A DNA stretch of 64,000 nucleotides, from contig NZ_CP075682.1 of assembly GCF_018603435.1 (NCBI RefSeq), positions 1,488,001 through 1,552,000 of the forward strand. The letters run 5' to 3'. The DNA comes from Chryseobacterium sp. ZHDP1. GTDB taxonomy: Bacteria > Bacteroidota > Bacteroidia > Flavobacteriales > Weeksellaceae. The notes under the pieces are model-generated. The model saw only the letters and a list, made by a program, of their open reading frames with translations, ran no database searches and had not been told where the DNA came from. The position numbers and the translations under genes are program-made. Of the stretch, positions 27,713 to 38,269 are shown piece after piece. The number at the start of each line of letters is the position of its first letter. Within the stretch, counting starts at the first letter, position 1.

Positions 27713-29464
27713 ATGAAAACATTAAAATTATTCAACGCTGTACTGGCAAAAGAATCGGATGCTGAAATATTTATTTCTCAGGATGGTTTTATCATCGAAC
27801 CTTCTGCACTATGGGCAAAAAAAGAAATTGTTTCTTATTACGCTAAAGAAAAGCTGAACGGAAATGATCTCAACAAAACGTTCCATAAATCGTGGCAGAA
27901 GATTAAAGAAAGTACAAGATTCGAACTGTTGATGGAACAGCTCTTTCATTATTTTTCTACCTACGGAAGCAGATTTCAGGGTGAAGTATACATTCCGGAT
28001 GAAGTGTTGAATATCCCGGATCTGAAGCTGAATTTCAAAGTAATTAAAGCCTGTTCCGAAGAAGAACTTCAGGAAAAATGTCTTGCTATTCTAAGATCAG
28101 GAATCGCTCTGAAAGAAGAAACAATTGATGATTTACTATCTATTCTGCACAATGAACTGGAATATGATTTTACAGGAAAAGAAAATATCAGAAACAAAGA
28201 AGCCATCATAAAAATTGCCGACCGTTACGACGTTTATCCTGAAAATAATGTTGAATTTTTGCGTTACGTGATCTACAAAACCACAAAAGAAACATTATTA
28301 ATTAAAAACAATGATTTGATTAATGATATCAAGCAAAGTAAATTTAATCCGACTTATCTTTTTGAAAGTTTCGGACTGGAAAAAATGGCGGAAATTTTCA
28401 ATCGTTTCAAGCCCTTATTTTTAGCCTATAAAAACAGAGCACCAAAAGTGATTAATAAAATTTCGAAGCTGTCAAAGGTTTATCATAAACCATTAATTTC
28501 GAATCCATTGAATAACGCAACCAATATATTACTGGAAAACAGTGATTTGCACTGGCTGGAAAATGCCACTCCGTTTGCTTTGTTTAAATCTTTATCGGCT
28601 TGTTATTCAAGAATGTACGGTCAGGATACTTTTGTGTACAGAATACGGAACGGAAAATCGTGGACGAAAAAATCAATCGGAACTTCCGTGAATGAACTGA
28701 ACTACGATTTTATTTTAAGCTATTTAAAATCAAAGTATCGTTTTGAAGGAAAGAAATTCTATTTCCCAGAAGACGTAGAATTTGCGTTACCGACTTCTGA
28801 AAAGATGCTTGTAGGGAATATTCCGACGGGAACAAGATTTTTCGGTGAAAGATTAGCGGTCGGAATTTACTGGGAAAATGCATGGGGAGCTTATGATTTG
28901 GACCTTTCAGGATTAAATATTGCCGGAAAAATCGGATGGAATGCCGCTTACAGCCAAAATTCTGGTCAGTTGATGTATTCCGGAGACATCACTTCCGCGC
29001 CAAACGGTGCTGTAGAATATCTTTACGCAAACAGAGGTTTAATGGCTCCTACTTTGGTAATGAACAACGTTTTCAACGGAAACAGCGACTGCGGATATAA
29101 AATTGTTATCGGAAAAGGCGATGCCGTTTCTTACGATTATATGATGAATCCGAACCATCTTTTTGCGGAAGCAAAATGTCAATCCGTACAAAAACAGACC
29201 GTTTTGGGAATGTTGCTGCCAAAAGACGGAAGACAGTGTTTCGTACTGCTGAATTTCGGAGCAGGACATGCTCATGTTTCAGGAAATACAGAAATTTCCG
29301 TAATGGCGACGAACGCTTTGTATCAGCAATGGTACGAACCGATATCCTTCAATCTTTTGATTCAGGAATTAGGAGCTGAAATCGTTTATGATAAAGAAAA
29401 TGCCGACTTTGATTTTTCTTTGGAGAATCTGGAAAAAGACAGTTTTACAAAGATTTTTAATTGA
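27713..29464 (+). CDS. RtcB-cluster protein with C-terminal YDLDLS beta-sandwich domain
   Basis: 583 residues, cytoplasmic. Residues about 1-310 are mostly helical with KSWQKIKESTRFELLMEQLF, a RYVIYKTTKETLL segment and, at 300-330, LFKSLSACYSRMYGQDTFVYR. From about 360 a beta-rich domain has TGTRFFGERLAVGIYWENAW, YDLDLSGLNIAGKIGWN (Y394-D-L-D-L-S399), QLMYSGDITSAPNGAVEYLY and CFVLLNFGAGHAHVSG. The DLDLS...GWN...SGDITSAP...EY order resembles the C-terminal domain of MXAN_6230/SCO0607-type proteins and distantly the TerD sandwich, which bind Ca2+ through such Asp residues; this is family recall, not a search. It sits between rtcB and RlaP in the same orientation, so a role in RNA repair or damage response is inferred. 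Confidence 0.65.
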   Translation: MKTLKLFNAVLAKESDAEIFISQDGFIIEPSALWAKKEIVSYYAKEKLNGNDLNKTFHKSWQKIKESTRFELLMEQLFHYFSTYGSRFQGEVYIPDEVLNIPDLKLNFKVIKACSEEELQEKCLAILRSGIALKEETIDDLLSILHNELEYDFTGKENIRNKEAIIKIADRYDVYPENNVEFLRYVIYKTTKETLLIKNNDLINDIKQSKFNPTYLFESFGLEKMAEIFNRFKPLFLAYKNRAPKVINKISKLSKVYHKPLISNPLNNATNILLENSDLHWLENATPFALFKSLSACYSRMYGQDTFVYRIRNGKSWTKKSIGTSVNELNYDFILSYLKSKYRFEGKKFYFPEDVEFALPTSEKMLVGNIPTGTRFFGERLAVGIYWENAWGAYDLDLSGLNIAGKIGWNAAYSQNSGQLMYSGDITSAPNGAVEYLYANRGLMAPTLVMNNVFNGNSDCGYKIVIGKGDAVSYDYMMNPNHLFAEAKCQSVQKQTVLGMLLPKDGRQCFVLLNFGAGHAHVSGNTEISVMATNALYQQWYEPISFNLLIQELGAEIVYDKENADFDFSLENLEKDSFTKIFN

Positions 29465-30604
<1,140 letters not shown>

Positions 30605-30620
30605 AAATAAAAATAATGCC

Positions 30621-31352
30621 ATGAAAAACCTCATCGCGCTCTCTCCCATGTACACGGAAGACAGCAACAATCTGAAAAAAGCATCCCTCAATTCACCCTA
30701 CGAGTTGAGTCGGTTTAATGCAAAATGGAATGTTCCCGAAGAATTTCGTGCAGACGTGATTGCGGTGTATGGCGAAGATATTTATGCTGAAATTGTGGCG
30801 GAACAATGCAGTCTTACGTTAACAAAACCCGATGACGACTGGCTTTCCAAAGTTTCGGAGGAATTTACCAAAAGGAAAATCTCTTACGGAAAGCTGAAAG
30901 ATTTCGTGCATGAAGAAAATATTTTCATCAAATGTTCGGATTTTAAAAGTTTTAAAGCCGGAATTTTTGATAAAGTCACCAACATTAAAGGTTTTGATAC
31001 ACTGGATCTGGAAAGCAGGGTTTTCACTTCCGAAGTCGTAGAATGGGAACTGGAAGTAAGATGTTTTGTTTTAAATAATCAAATAATAACGCATTCTTCT
31101 TATTGGAGAAATGACGTTTTTGATACCGATCCGCTTTCCGAAAACGAACAGAAAGAGCTTTTTGATTTTTTCAAAAATTTCATTCAACAATACGGTGAAA
31201 CGCTTCCCAAAGCCATTGTTCTGGATTTCGGGATCATCAAAGGAAAAGGCTGGGCTTTGATTGAAGCGAATCCGGCTTGGTGTTCCGGTTTGTATAATTG
31301 TGATGCGGAAAAAGCATTGGAGGTGATTGTGGAGAGTTGTATTAAAAATTAA
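30621..31352 (+). CDS. ATP-grasp domain-containing protein
   Basis: 243 residues. The C-terminal half has the ATP-grasp elements: VVEWELEVRCFVLNNQIITHSSYWRND (acidic strand plus basic residues), a segment AIVLDFGIIKGKGWALIEANPAW with the metal-binding Asp, Glu and Asn, and a final CDAEKALEVI. The N-terminal half contains the pre-ATP subdomain with FIKCSDFKSFKAGIFDK. It probably catalyses an ATP-dependent ligation (amide, ester or phosphate) but the substrate is unknown. Adjacent to RlaP by 17 bases, so co-transcribed; its function in RNA repair or end chemistry is inferred from context. Confidence 0.85.
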   Translation: MKNLIALSPMYTEDSNNLKKASLNSPYELSRFNAKWNVPEEFRADVIAVYGEDIYAEIVAEQCSLTLTKPDDDWLSKVSEEFTKRKISYGKLKDFVHEENIFIKCSDFKSFKAGIFDKVTNIKGFDTLDLESRVFTSEVVEWELEVRCFVLNNQIITHSSYWRNDVFDTDPLSENEQKELFDFFKNFIQQYGETLPKAIVLDFGIIKGKGWALIEANPAWCSGLYNCDAEKALEVIVESCIKN

Positions 31353-31459
31353 GCGATTATGGTTTTCCGTAATTGTTTTTTAACAATTTGATATATTTTC
31401 CATAAAAAAAATAAACTTCTAATAAAATCATATTAATTTGCAAATAATAAAAACACATC

Positions 31460-33901
31460 ATGAATAGACATATTTTTTTAAACAATGACAAATCAAGCCA
31501 CCCAAAATTTAACCGACAAAGAAATGTTGGAGGTAATAAAAAAAGTGAAGAAGAGAATCAAGAAGAGATTGAACAAAATGAGAAAAAAATAATTGAAGAA
31601 TATCAAAAAGAAAAATTAAGAGAATACAATATTACTTTTTACGCTAAACGTAAAAATAGAAATATAAAAAGAACTATTCAGTTTTCTAAGTATATTGATA
31701 TTATTAAAATTAAATTTTATACTATATTCAATTCCGATCTAAAACTTAAATTCTTAGAAAAATATGGCATTACCCCCATTGAATATAAAGATTTTAATAA
31801 AACTGTTATTTTTGAAATTGTAGATTTATCATTGTTTGAATATTTTAAAAATCACATACAAGCAATTATTGATAGTCCAAGCGGAACATCTTATCAAAAT
31901 AAAGAATATAACATATTAGCACTAATTTATAAATTTGAGTTTATTGATAGCAAAGCAAGAATTCTAACTTACATTAATGAAGGAGTTTTATTAAATTTTA
32001 TTGAAAGTGTTGATTCTGTTTTTATTGAACAAAAAGAAATATTATTTAACTATTTAAAAGAAAAAAAATTAAATTACTCATATTCTGAAGATCACGATAG
32101 TATTTTAGAAATTCAAAAAATTCAAAAAGATGAAATTCAATTTATTGCAGATAATTTTGATATTATTAAAGCGATAGTTAGCTCAAGAACACAAAAACTC
32201 AGACCTGGCTACAATGGACCGATAAGAGATTATGAATTTGAAATAGAATTCAAAGATTATATAACAACTGTTGGTATTATAGATACAGGTGTTGAAAGAA
32301 TTCAACCATTAAAAAATATAATTTTAAAAAATAATATTGACCATACAGGCAATGGAGCTTTTTGGGATGAAGTTGGTCATGGTACCATGGTAGCTGGTTT
32401 GGTAGCATTAGGAGATGAGTTTTATAATAACATTAAAGAAATTTATAATGCAAAGGCTAAAATTTTTGTCATTAAGGTTTTACAGCAAGACAATGACCCA
32501 CTTGATATTCCAAGATTATTAGACGATATTAAGTTCGCTAAAAGAAATTATGGAATTAGAATTTTCAATATGTCCTTAGTAATTCCTAATGCTAAAAAAT
32601 ATAATGAAACATTTAGTCAATTTTCATATGAGTTAGATAAACTTGCTTTTGAAGAAGATATTTTAATTTTCATCTCTGTAGGTAATTTTAATAGTGATAG
32701 TTTAAAAGCTTTAATTTTTGAAGAACCTCATCCCGACCACGACTATCCTGATTTCTTCTATAAATTAGATAGTACTACACAAGTTCATAGTTGTGAAGAC
32801 ACAAATATTTGTTCGCCATCTGAATCACTAAATAATGTATCAATTGGAGCATTGGCAGGAAATATGGAAGATATTGACCATTCAGATATAACACCAAATG
32901 AACTTTATCCTGCGTATTACACAAGAAAATTTCACTATGATTATTCTCAAACAATCAATTCTCAAATAATTAAACAAAAAAACAAACACTTGAATAAGCC
33001 TGATTTTGTTTTTTATGGAGGTGATTTATTTGATGCTAAAGCAGGATTAGAAATTTTAAGATCTCCAATGGTAATTGATGATAAATTTTATGGACGATCA
33101 TGTGGAACTAGTTTAGCAACTCCTTTAATCACTTCATACGCAGCAGAAATTTTAAATGAGTATCCTACTCTTAGAACTCAAACTATAAAGGCATTATTAG
33201 TAAATTCAGCAAACTATTTTAAACCTCTTCACTTTAAGGACAAACCTGAAACGTTACTAAAAAGTTTAATCGGCTTTGGAAAACCTAATAAAACTGAATT
33301 AATTGAGAATAATGATAACTGTATAACATTTATTGTTGAAGATTCTATTAAAATTGGCGAAATAATTAATATTCCTATTATTCTTCCTTCATATATTAAA
33401 AATTCTGGTAATAAATTACAATTTGATATTTCTTTGTGTTATAGTTTTTTACCTACTAAAGATAATCAATTAGATTATTTACCATTGCATATGTCATTTA
33501 GTTTAGTGAAAAATGTAGACGTTAAAATTTATGAAAATGCCGTTCAAAAAGATTTTAGTATAAAGAATTCTATAACATGGAGTGAAGATCATTTTGGGAT
33601 TGATAACAGACAATTTTCCAATAGTCAATTTATGTCTTATAGAATTCAACCAAACGATTTTAACAACTTAAATGATATTGTAGCTCTAGCTGTTAGATGT
33701 TTATCCAAAAATGACTATATCAGCGAACTATCAAAATCATCACATGAGTTTTCCATAGTTATTAAAATTACGGAAATATTGACAAATGAAGGTAAAGGTA
33801 CTGAAAATTTATACTCAGAAATGTTAAATATAAACAATCACATTGAAATATTAAATAATTTAGATTCAGAACTTAATCCAGAACTTGACGCAGAAAATTA
33901 A
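31460..33901 (+). CDS. ietS: Subtilisin-like protease, IetS-like defence component
   Basis: 813 residues. The S8 catalytic triad is D275 in GIIDTGVERI, H307 in GHGTMVAGLVAL and S551 in GRSCGTSLATPLITSYAAE. The N-terminal 250 residues are lysine-rich and helical; about 200 residues follow the protease. No signal peptide, so it is an intracellular protease. A subtilase paired with an AAA ATPase is the composition of the ietAS anti-phage system. Stops of the two genes overlap by four bases in convergent orientation. Base composition is far more AT-rich than neighbours, which suggests horizontal gain. Assignment to ietAS rests on gene content; assigning orthology needs a search. Confidence 0.8.
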   Translation: MNRHIFLNNDKSSHPKFNRQRNVGGNKKSEEENQEEIEQNEKKIIEEYQKEKLREYNITFYAKRKNRNIKRTIQFSKYIDIIKIKFYTIFNSDLKLKFLEKYGITPIEYKDFNKTVIFEIVDLSLFEYFKNHIQAIIDSPSGTSYQNKEYNILALIYKFEFIDSKARILTYINEGVLLNFIESVDSVFIEQKEILFNYLKEKKLNYSYSEDHDSILEIQKIQKDEIQFIADNFDIIKAIVSSRTQKLRPGYNGPIRDYEFEIEFKDYITTVGIIDTGVERIQPLKNIILKNNIDHTGNGAFWDEVGHGTMVAGLVALGDEFYNNIKEIYNAKAKIFVIKVLQQDNDPLDIPRLLDDIKFAKRNYGIRIFNMSLVIPNAKKYNETFSQFSYELDKLAFEEDILIFISVGNFNSDSLKALIFEEPHPDHDYPDFFYKLDSTTQVHSCEDTNICSPSESLNNVSIGALAGNMEDIDHSDITPNELYPAYYTRKFHYDYSQTINSQIIKQKNKHLNKPDFVFYGGDLFDAKAGLEILRSPMVIDDKFYGRSCGTSLATPLITSYAAEILNEYPTLRTQTIKALLVNSANYFKPLHFKDKPETLLKSLIGFGKPNKTELIENNDNCITFIVEDSIKIGEIINIPIILPSYIKNSGNKLQFDISLCYSFLPTKDNQLDYLPLHMSFSLVKNVDVKIYENAVQKDFSIKNSITWSEDHFGIDNRQFSNSQFMSYRIQPNDFNNLNDIVALAVRCLSKNDYISELSKSSHEFSIVIKITEILTNEGKGTENLYSEMLNINNHIEILNNLDSELNPELDAEN

Positions 33902-34923
33902 ACTCCGATAGATTTTTTTTCAATATCAATTAATTTCTGCCATATTATAGTATCTATTTTGGCAGAAATTATATTTTCTGGATTATCTATAGCAAACAAA
34001 CTTCTTTTTATAGCTGTGACTAATGTTTTTTGAATACTATAGTAAGATAATCCAACAGAATTCTTAATTACTTTGTTGGCTTTTGTTTTGTTATCAAAAG
34101 AAAAATTGCCATTTTTAAGAGTCAGTAATACTAATTCTTTTATTTCTTTTTCTGTTGGTAAATTAAATCCAATAGAAAAATCAAATCTTCTAAGCAATGC
34201 TTCATCTAGCATTTCCTTTTGGTTTGTTGCAGCTATAACAATACTATTTTGTGGAAGATAATCAAATAATTGCAAAATCGTATTTACAACTCTTTTCATT
34301 TCTCCGTGATCTTGTGAATAATCTCTAACTTTCCCCAAAGAATCAAATTCATCAATAAATATAATACAATCTTCAGAAGCTGCTTTTCTAAATATCTTGG
34401 ATAAATTTTTACTAGTCTCTCCTAATTTTGATGATACAATTGCTCCTAAATTTACAACTACCATCATCTTATCTAATTCTCCTGCAACAACATAAGAAGC
34501 CAGCGTTTTACCACAACCAGAAGGTCCATGTAATAATAATTTATTTGCTATTGGTAAATCAAATTTTCTAAGTAACTCTGCTTTTTGATGTTCTTCAATA
34601 AAATATTGTAAACTATGGATTACAGAATTATCAGCTACTATATTATCAAGTCTATAACTAGAAGTTAACTTTTCTAATATTAATTCTCCAACCTCTTTAT
34701 CTTCAATTCTATTAAAATAAGATTCAGAGCCTACTTTAGTTAAAGAATTGTTGCGCTGATGTTTAATAGAGTCTTTTAGGATTGATTGTAGCTGTATTGC
34801 GAAATTTAATTTTTTAGTGTTTTTAGAATGTTCGATTAACTCATTTAATACTGACAACAGCTTTTCTTGATCATTTTCAAGACCATATTTTGCTATATCT
34901 TTTATGTAATCGAATTGGCTCAT
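33898..34923 (-). CDS. ietA: AAA+ ATPase, IetA-like defence component
   Basis: About 341 residues counted from ATG at 34923 (a TTG six codons upstream is open). N-terminal helices (1-110) precede an AAA core with Walker A GPSGCGKTLAS, Walker B CIIFIDEFDSLG, sensor-type IAATNQKEMLDEALLRRFDF with the arginine finger, and a small C-terminal helical lid. Its stop overlaps the stop of the convergent subtilase gene. AAA plus subtilase is the ietAS pair; the ATPase is expected to control protease activity. AT-rich like the partner. Convergent layout is noted in findings. Confidence 0.8.
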   Translation of the reverse strand: MSQFDYIKDIAKYGLENDQEKLLSVLNELIEHSKNTKKLNFAIQLQSILKDSIKHQRNNSLTKVGSESYFNRIEDKEVGELILEKLTSSYRLDNIVADNSVIHSLQYFIEEHQKAELLRKFDLPIANKLLLHGPSGCGKTLASYVVAGELDKMMVVVNLGAIVSSKLGETSKNLSKIFRKAASEDCIIFIDEFDSLGKVRDYSQDHGEMKRVVNTILQLFDYLPQNSIVIAATNQKEMLDEALLRRFDFSIGFNLPTEKEIKELVLLTLKNGNFSFDNKTKANKVIKNSVGLSYYSIQKTLVTAIKRSLFAIDNPENIISAKIDTIIWQKLIDIEKKSIGV

Positions 34924-35124
34924 TATTAAATTATATTGCAAAAATAATCATTTTTTTAATCTTAAATTAATTTGTTCCATAAGATTTATAAATGACTTTT
35001 AATGTATAAAAAAATTAATACTTTTAAAAAAACAATTAGTTTTAAATAAAAGTATTAATTTATTATTTAAAATTTAAATCAATCTCAAAATATCACTCTT
35101 TCCAAAACATGGAGTTTTTAAAAA

Positions 35125-35493
35125 TCAGCACTCCCCATTCCGGATCACCTCCTTTGCATACGCCAGTTTTTCCTTTAGCTGCTGCATTTCCTCTATTTTT
35201 GCATCGATCTGGGCAATCTTATCATCCATCAACTTAATTTTGTCTTTTGTATTCAGGCGGTCTTCAAACCATGCATCCATACAGTCCTTAATTTCTGCCA
35301 GAGTAAACCCCACAGATTTGGCTTCCTTTATAAAATCAAGCTTTTCGATAACCTCCTCAGAATAATACGTGTAATTGTTGCTTTTTATCGTTTCATCCTT
35401 TTCTCCGGCAATTAAACCGCTTTTTTCATAAAAACGGATCGTTCCGATTGGGATTTCTGTTGCCTTCGAAAGCTGGTTGATTAAATACTTCAT
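35125..35493 (-). CDS. MerR family transcriptional regulator
   Basis: 122 residues: an N-terminal winged-helix (YLINQLSKATEIPIGTIRFYEKSGLIAG; the family's RFYEKxGL signature) and a coiled-coil dimerisation helix (about 85-118). The C-terminal Cys (NGEC) may have a sensory role but no full metal site is seen. It is divergent from the SDR gene, with a palindrome between, the usual MerR arrangement, so it likely activates that gene. Confidence 0.9.
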   Translation of the reverse strand: MKYLINQLSKATEIPIGTIRFYEKSGLIAGEKDETIKSNNYTYYSEEVIEKLDFIKEAKSVGFTLAEIKDCMDAWFEDRLNTKDKIKLMDDKIAQIDAKIEEMQQLKEKLAYAKEVIRNGEC

Positions 35494-35524
35494 TGTTAAA
35501 TTTTCGTTAAAATTAAAACCATAC

Positions 35525-35539
35525 AGTATACTATATACT
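35525..35539. promoter_or_regulatory. Palindrome between the MerR and SDR genes
   Basis: AGTATA-CTA-TATACT is a perfect inverted repeat in the divergent intergenic region, the likely MerR operator. Confidence 0.6.
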
Positions 35540-35591
35540 TTTAGGTCTCAAAAGTAAATATTAATTTCGTTTCAACAAAATCTAAAAAACG

Positions 35592-36401
35592 ATGTCAAAA
35601 ACTATTTTCATTACAGGAGCTTCTACCGGACTGGGTAAAGCAACTGCAAAACTATTCGCAGAAAAAGGCTGGAACGTGGTCGCAACCATGAGAACTCCCG
35701 AAAACGATACAGAACTCTCTTCTATTCCCAACATCAAAGTGATGAAACTGGATGTTACCAATCCGCAGGAAATCAAACAAGTCGCTGAAAAAGTAATTCA
35801 GGACGGTGTAGATGTCGTATTCAACAATGCAGGTTACGGATTAATGGGACCATTGGAAGGACTGTCCGAAGAACAGATCAGCAGACAGTTCGAAACCAAT
35901 TTATGGGGTGTGATCCGTACAACACAGGCTTTCATCCCCTATTTCAGAGAACATAAGAAAGGATTGTTTTTAACCACCACTTCCATTGGCGGTCACGTTG
36001 CCTTTCCTTTAGCCTCATTATATCACGCTACAAAATGGGCTCTCGAAGGCTGGTCAGAAAGCATGGCATTTGAACTCAATCCTTTCGGAATCACCATCAA
36101 AACCATTGCGCCGGGCGGAATTTCCACCGATTTTGCAAGCCGTTCTCTCGATATGGGAGCGCATCCTGCCTATCAGGAAATGACAGAAAAAGTCTGGGAA
36201 GTCTTCAGAGATCCCAACAGAGTTTTCCAGTATTCCACTCCGGAGCAGATTGCAGAAGTCGTGTACGAAGCAGCAACAGACGGTAAAAACCAGTTGCGTT
36301 ACTTCGCAGGAGAAGATTCCAAACAAACCATCGCACTCCGCAGACAGGTCGGAGATCAGGTATTCTTCGAAGAAAACAAAAAACACTTTTTTGAAAACTA
36401 A
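35592..36401 (+). CDS. SDR family oxidoreductase
   Basis: 269 residues, classical short-chain dehydrogenase. TGASTGLGKATAKLF is the NAD(P) loop, VVFNNAGYGLMGPLEG holds NNAG, TTTSIGGHVAF gives the catalytic Ser and YHATKWALEG the Tyr-x3-Lys, and APGGISTDF follows. Substrate unknown; probably under control of the divergent MerR protein. Terminator at 36411. Confidence 0.92.
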   Translation: MSKTIFITGASTGLGKATAKLFAEKGWNVVATMRTPENDTELSSIPNIKVMKLDVTNPQEIKQVAEKVIQDGVDVVFNNAGYGLMGPLEGLSEEQISRQFETNLWGVIRTTQAFIPYFREHKKGLFLTTTSIGGHVAFPLASLYHATKWALEGWSESMAFELNPFGITIKTIAPGGISTDFASRSLDMGAHPAYQEMTEKVWEVFRDPNRVFQYSTPEQIAEVVYEAATDGKNQLRYFAGEDSKQTIALRRQVGDQVFFEENKKHFFEN

Positions 36402-36410
36402 CAAAAACAG

Positions 36411-36440
36411 ACCGGACTTTAAAAATTGTCCGGTTTTTTA
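36411..36440 (+). terminator. Terminator after the SDR gene
   Basis: ACCGGAC and GTCCGGT form a stem with a short A/T loop, followed by TTTTTTATTT. Confidence 0.88.
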
Positions 36441-36465
36441 TTTAATTTTTATTTTCTTTGCTGTA

Positions 36466-36591
36466 GAAGTTAACAAACAAGGCTACAATCATGTAACACA
36501 GGAAACGGCTGATTATGTAAGAAATGAATTGTTTGTGGAAAAGGAATTGATGATACGAGAAGATTATAGATTATTTTTGAATGAATTTTAA
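36466..36591 (+). pseudogene. Possible 3' remnant of a gene
   Basis: An open stretch without a start reads EVNKQGYNHVTQETADYVRN then ELFVEKELMIREDYRLF and ends LNEF before a stop at 36591, 10 bases before the next start. The peptide looks protein-like (amphipathic, balanced charge) yet it has no promoter, no start and follows a terminator. It may be the tail of a lost gene. Confidence 0.3.
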
Positions 36592-36601
36592 AAACACAAC
36601 C

Positions 36602-37549
36602 ATGGAAAAAGAAAGTATTATCACCATCAGCCAAACCCATCAGAAAGCTGATTTTAATTGGGCAATAAAGCGTTATTTACCAAATTTTAAAGATAGAAAG
36701 TCTACAATTATTGGTGTGCAATTTCCCTGGAAAAAAATATTTGAAGATGTCAAAAATTTTAATGAAATTTCACAGAACATAACCGATTTATACAATGAAT
36801 TTACAGGAGGAAATTTTTTCAAAAGCATAAATTACACGCCACAGTTTAGGGATGTTTTTATTCTAAAAACAGAACAGTTTTCCGGTTATTATTGGATTGA
36901 ATTTATTTTTACTAAAAATAAATGGAACCTTAAAACAAAAAATTACTCTTGGGAAAATGAAACCTTTGTCTATGCAAACGGATTAAACAAAAAAGACGAT
37001 TTTATAGTTTCTAAAATATCTTATGAAGTTTTATTTTTCTCCTTTAGAAATCCAGTGAAAGATGAAAATGGTTACAGAAAAAGGAAATACCGCTTACCTG
37101 TTTACATCAATGATGAAGATTATTCTCAAAGTAATTATATCTTTTATTTTAGTAAAAGTGATGGTTTAAGAAGAGATCTGAGAGTAAGAAGTGTTCGTTT
37201 ATTAATTGATGAAGATTTTGATTATTATTTGCATATTTGTTCAAATGAATTTTCTGAAAGCTCCGGAAGAAAACTAGATTTTGTTAATCAAGGACAAATT
37301 CCGCTAAAAATTTTATTTCAATTTCTAAAAACAGTTCATGAAAATAATACATTTGGCTATTATGGCGGTGGTGCAATATTAGATCTTCCAGAAACACATT
37401 TTATCTTTAAAATTAAAGATAAAATACATAAAGCAGGTATACTATCACATTCAGACAAAAAAACTTACGATCTTGAAAATTTACAAGCACTGGAAAATAC
37501 TATTTTGGAATGGATTGATAAGGTTATTGAATTTCAAAAACAAAATTAA
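36602..37549 (+). CDS. Unrecognised protein of the second RlaP cluster
   Basis: About 315 residues from ATG at 36602. Rich in aromatic residues and Lys, with segments such as ADFNWAIKRYLPNFKDRKST, FSGYYWIEFIFTKNKWNLKT, RLPVYINDEDYSQSNYIFYF and FGYYGGGAILDLPETHF. No family recognised. It starts a run of four same-strand genes with gaps of 0-6 bases ending in a broken RlaP, so it is probably part of an RNA-end-processing or repair operon. Confidence 0.6.
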   Translation: MEKESIITISQTHQKADFNWAIKRYLPNFKDRKSTIIGVQFPWKKIFEDVKNFNEISQNITDLYNEFTGGNFFKSINYTPQFRDVFILKTEQFSGYYWIEFIFTKNKWNLKTKNYSWENETFVYANGLNKKDDFIVSKISYEVLFFSFRNPVKDENGYRKRKYRLPVYINDEDYSQSNYIFYFSKSDGLRRDLRVRSVRLLIDEDFDYYLHICSNEFSESSGRKLDFVNQGQIPLKILFQFLKTVHENNTFGYYGGGAILDLPETHFIFKIKDKIHKAGILSHSDKKTYDLENLQALENTILEWIDKVIEFQKQN

Positions 37550-37555
37550 AAACCA

Positions 37556-38266
37556 ATGAACTACAAAATCATACACAACGAAGAAAAATTACAGCAATTC
37601 ATAGACTGGCTTCCGGAACTATTGCCCAATGAACAATATTACGTTGCTCTTCTTGCAAGAAAAAAATACAACCCCGAAACAGGACTGAAAGCAGATAAAG
37701 CACAGTTAAAACGATTTACCTCAACCAAAGAAAGACTGCTTCACAAAATCAGGCAGCTCGAAATTCCGGCAGGCTTGTACGAATCCGGAAGTACCGAAGT
37801 TTCTCAGGATAACCTCGCCATTTACATCACTCCCAACCCGCGCGACCTTCACAATGCCTCATTGTTTTTAATGAAAGAAATTTCGGAAAAACTCATCCGG
37901 AAAGATAACGCCATCAATCCTCACACATTAGCTTTAAATCTTATTCAGACCACCACTTCACGAAAGATATTCTTTGATCTCGATATTGATTTCCGTATAG
38001 AAAACCATCAACAAGCCATTGATAAATTCAGAGAAGACATTGCAGACTGTTTAAACCCCGACTGTCTTACCTTTATTAAAACCAATGGCGGACTGCACTG
38101 TTTAATTAAACTGGACAACATTCTGAAAGAACACCAGAAAAGCTGGTATCAGAAAATTTCACAGCTCACCTGCGAAGAATATGAAGTCACCATGAACGGC
38201 GATAACGTTTTACCAATGGCAGGCTGTTTTCAGGGAATTGATTTTTCACCCTATTTTTTAGATTAA
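37556..38266 (+). CDS. Small protein with primase-like (AEP) motifs
   Basis: 236 residues. Near the middle KIFFDLDIDFR (D141, D143, D145) looks like the Asp-x-Asp motif of archaeo-eukaryotic primases; TNGGLHCLIKL (GG-x-H at 178-181) fits the second, Gly-x-His motif, and VLPMAGCFQGIDF near the end resembles the last acidic motif. The N-terminal 130 residues include an YYVALLARKKYNP block and an all-alpha segment. AEPs make RNA or DNA primers or add nucleotides. Six bases after the upstream gene and three before the next, so translationally linked. The assignment is pattern-based. Confidence 0.6.
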   Translation: MNYKIIHNEEKLQQFIDWLPELLPNEQYYVALLARKKYNPETGLKADKAQLKRFTSTKERLLHKIRQLEIPAGLYESGSTEVSQDNLAIYITPNPRDLHNASLFLMKEISEKLIRKDNAINPHTLALNLIQTTTSRKIFFDLDIDFRIENHQQAIDKFREDIADCLNPDCLTFIKTNGGLHCLIKLDNILKEHQKSWYQKISQLTCEEYEVTMNGDNVLPMAGCFQGIDFSPYFLD

Positions 38267-38269
38267 ATT

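Noticed and set aside
36250..36591. 113-residue ORF
   Set aside because: The first half overlaps the SDR gene in another frame; only the final 40 codons look protein-like and are recorded as a possible remnant.
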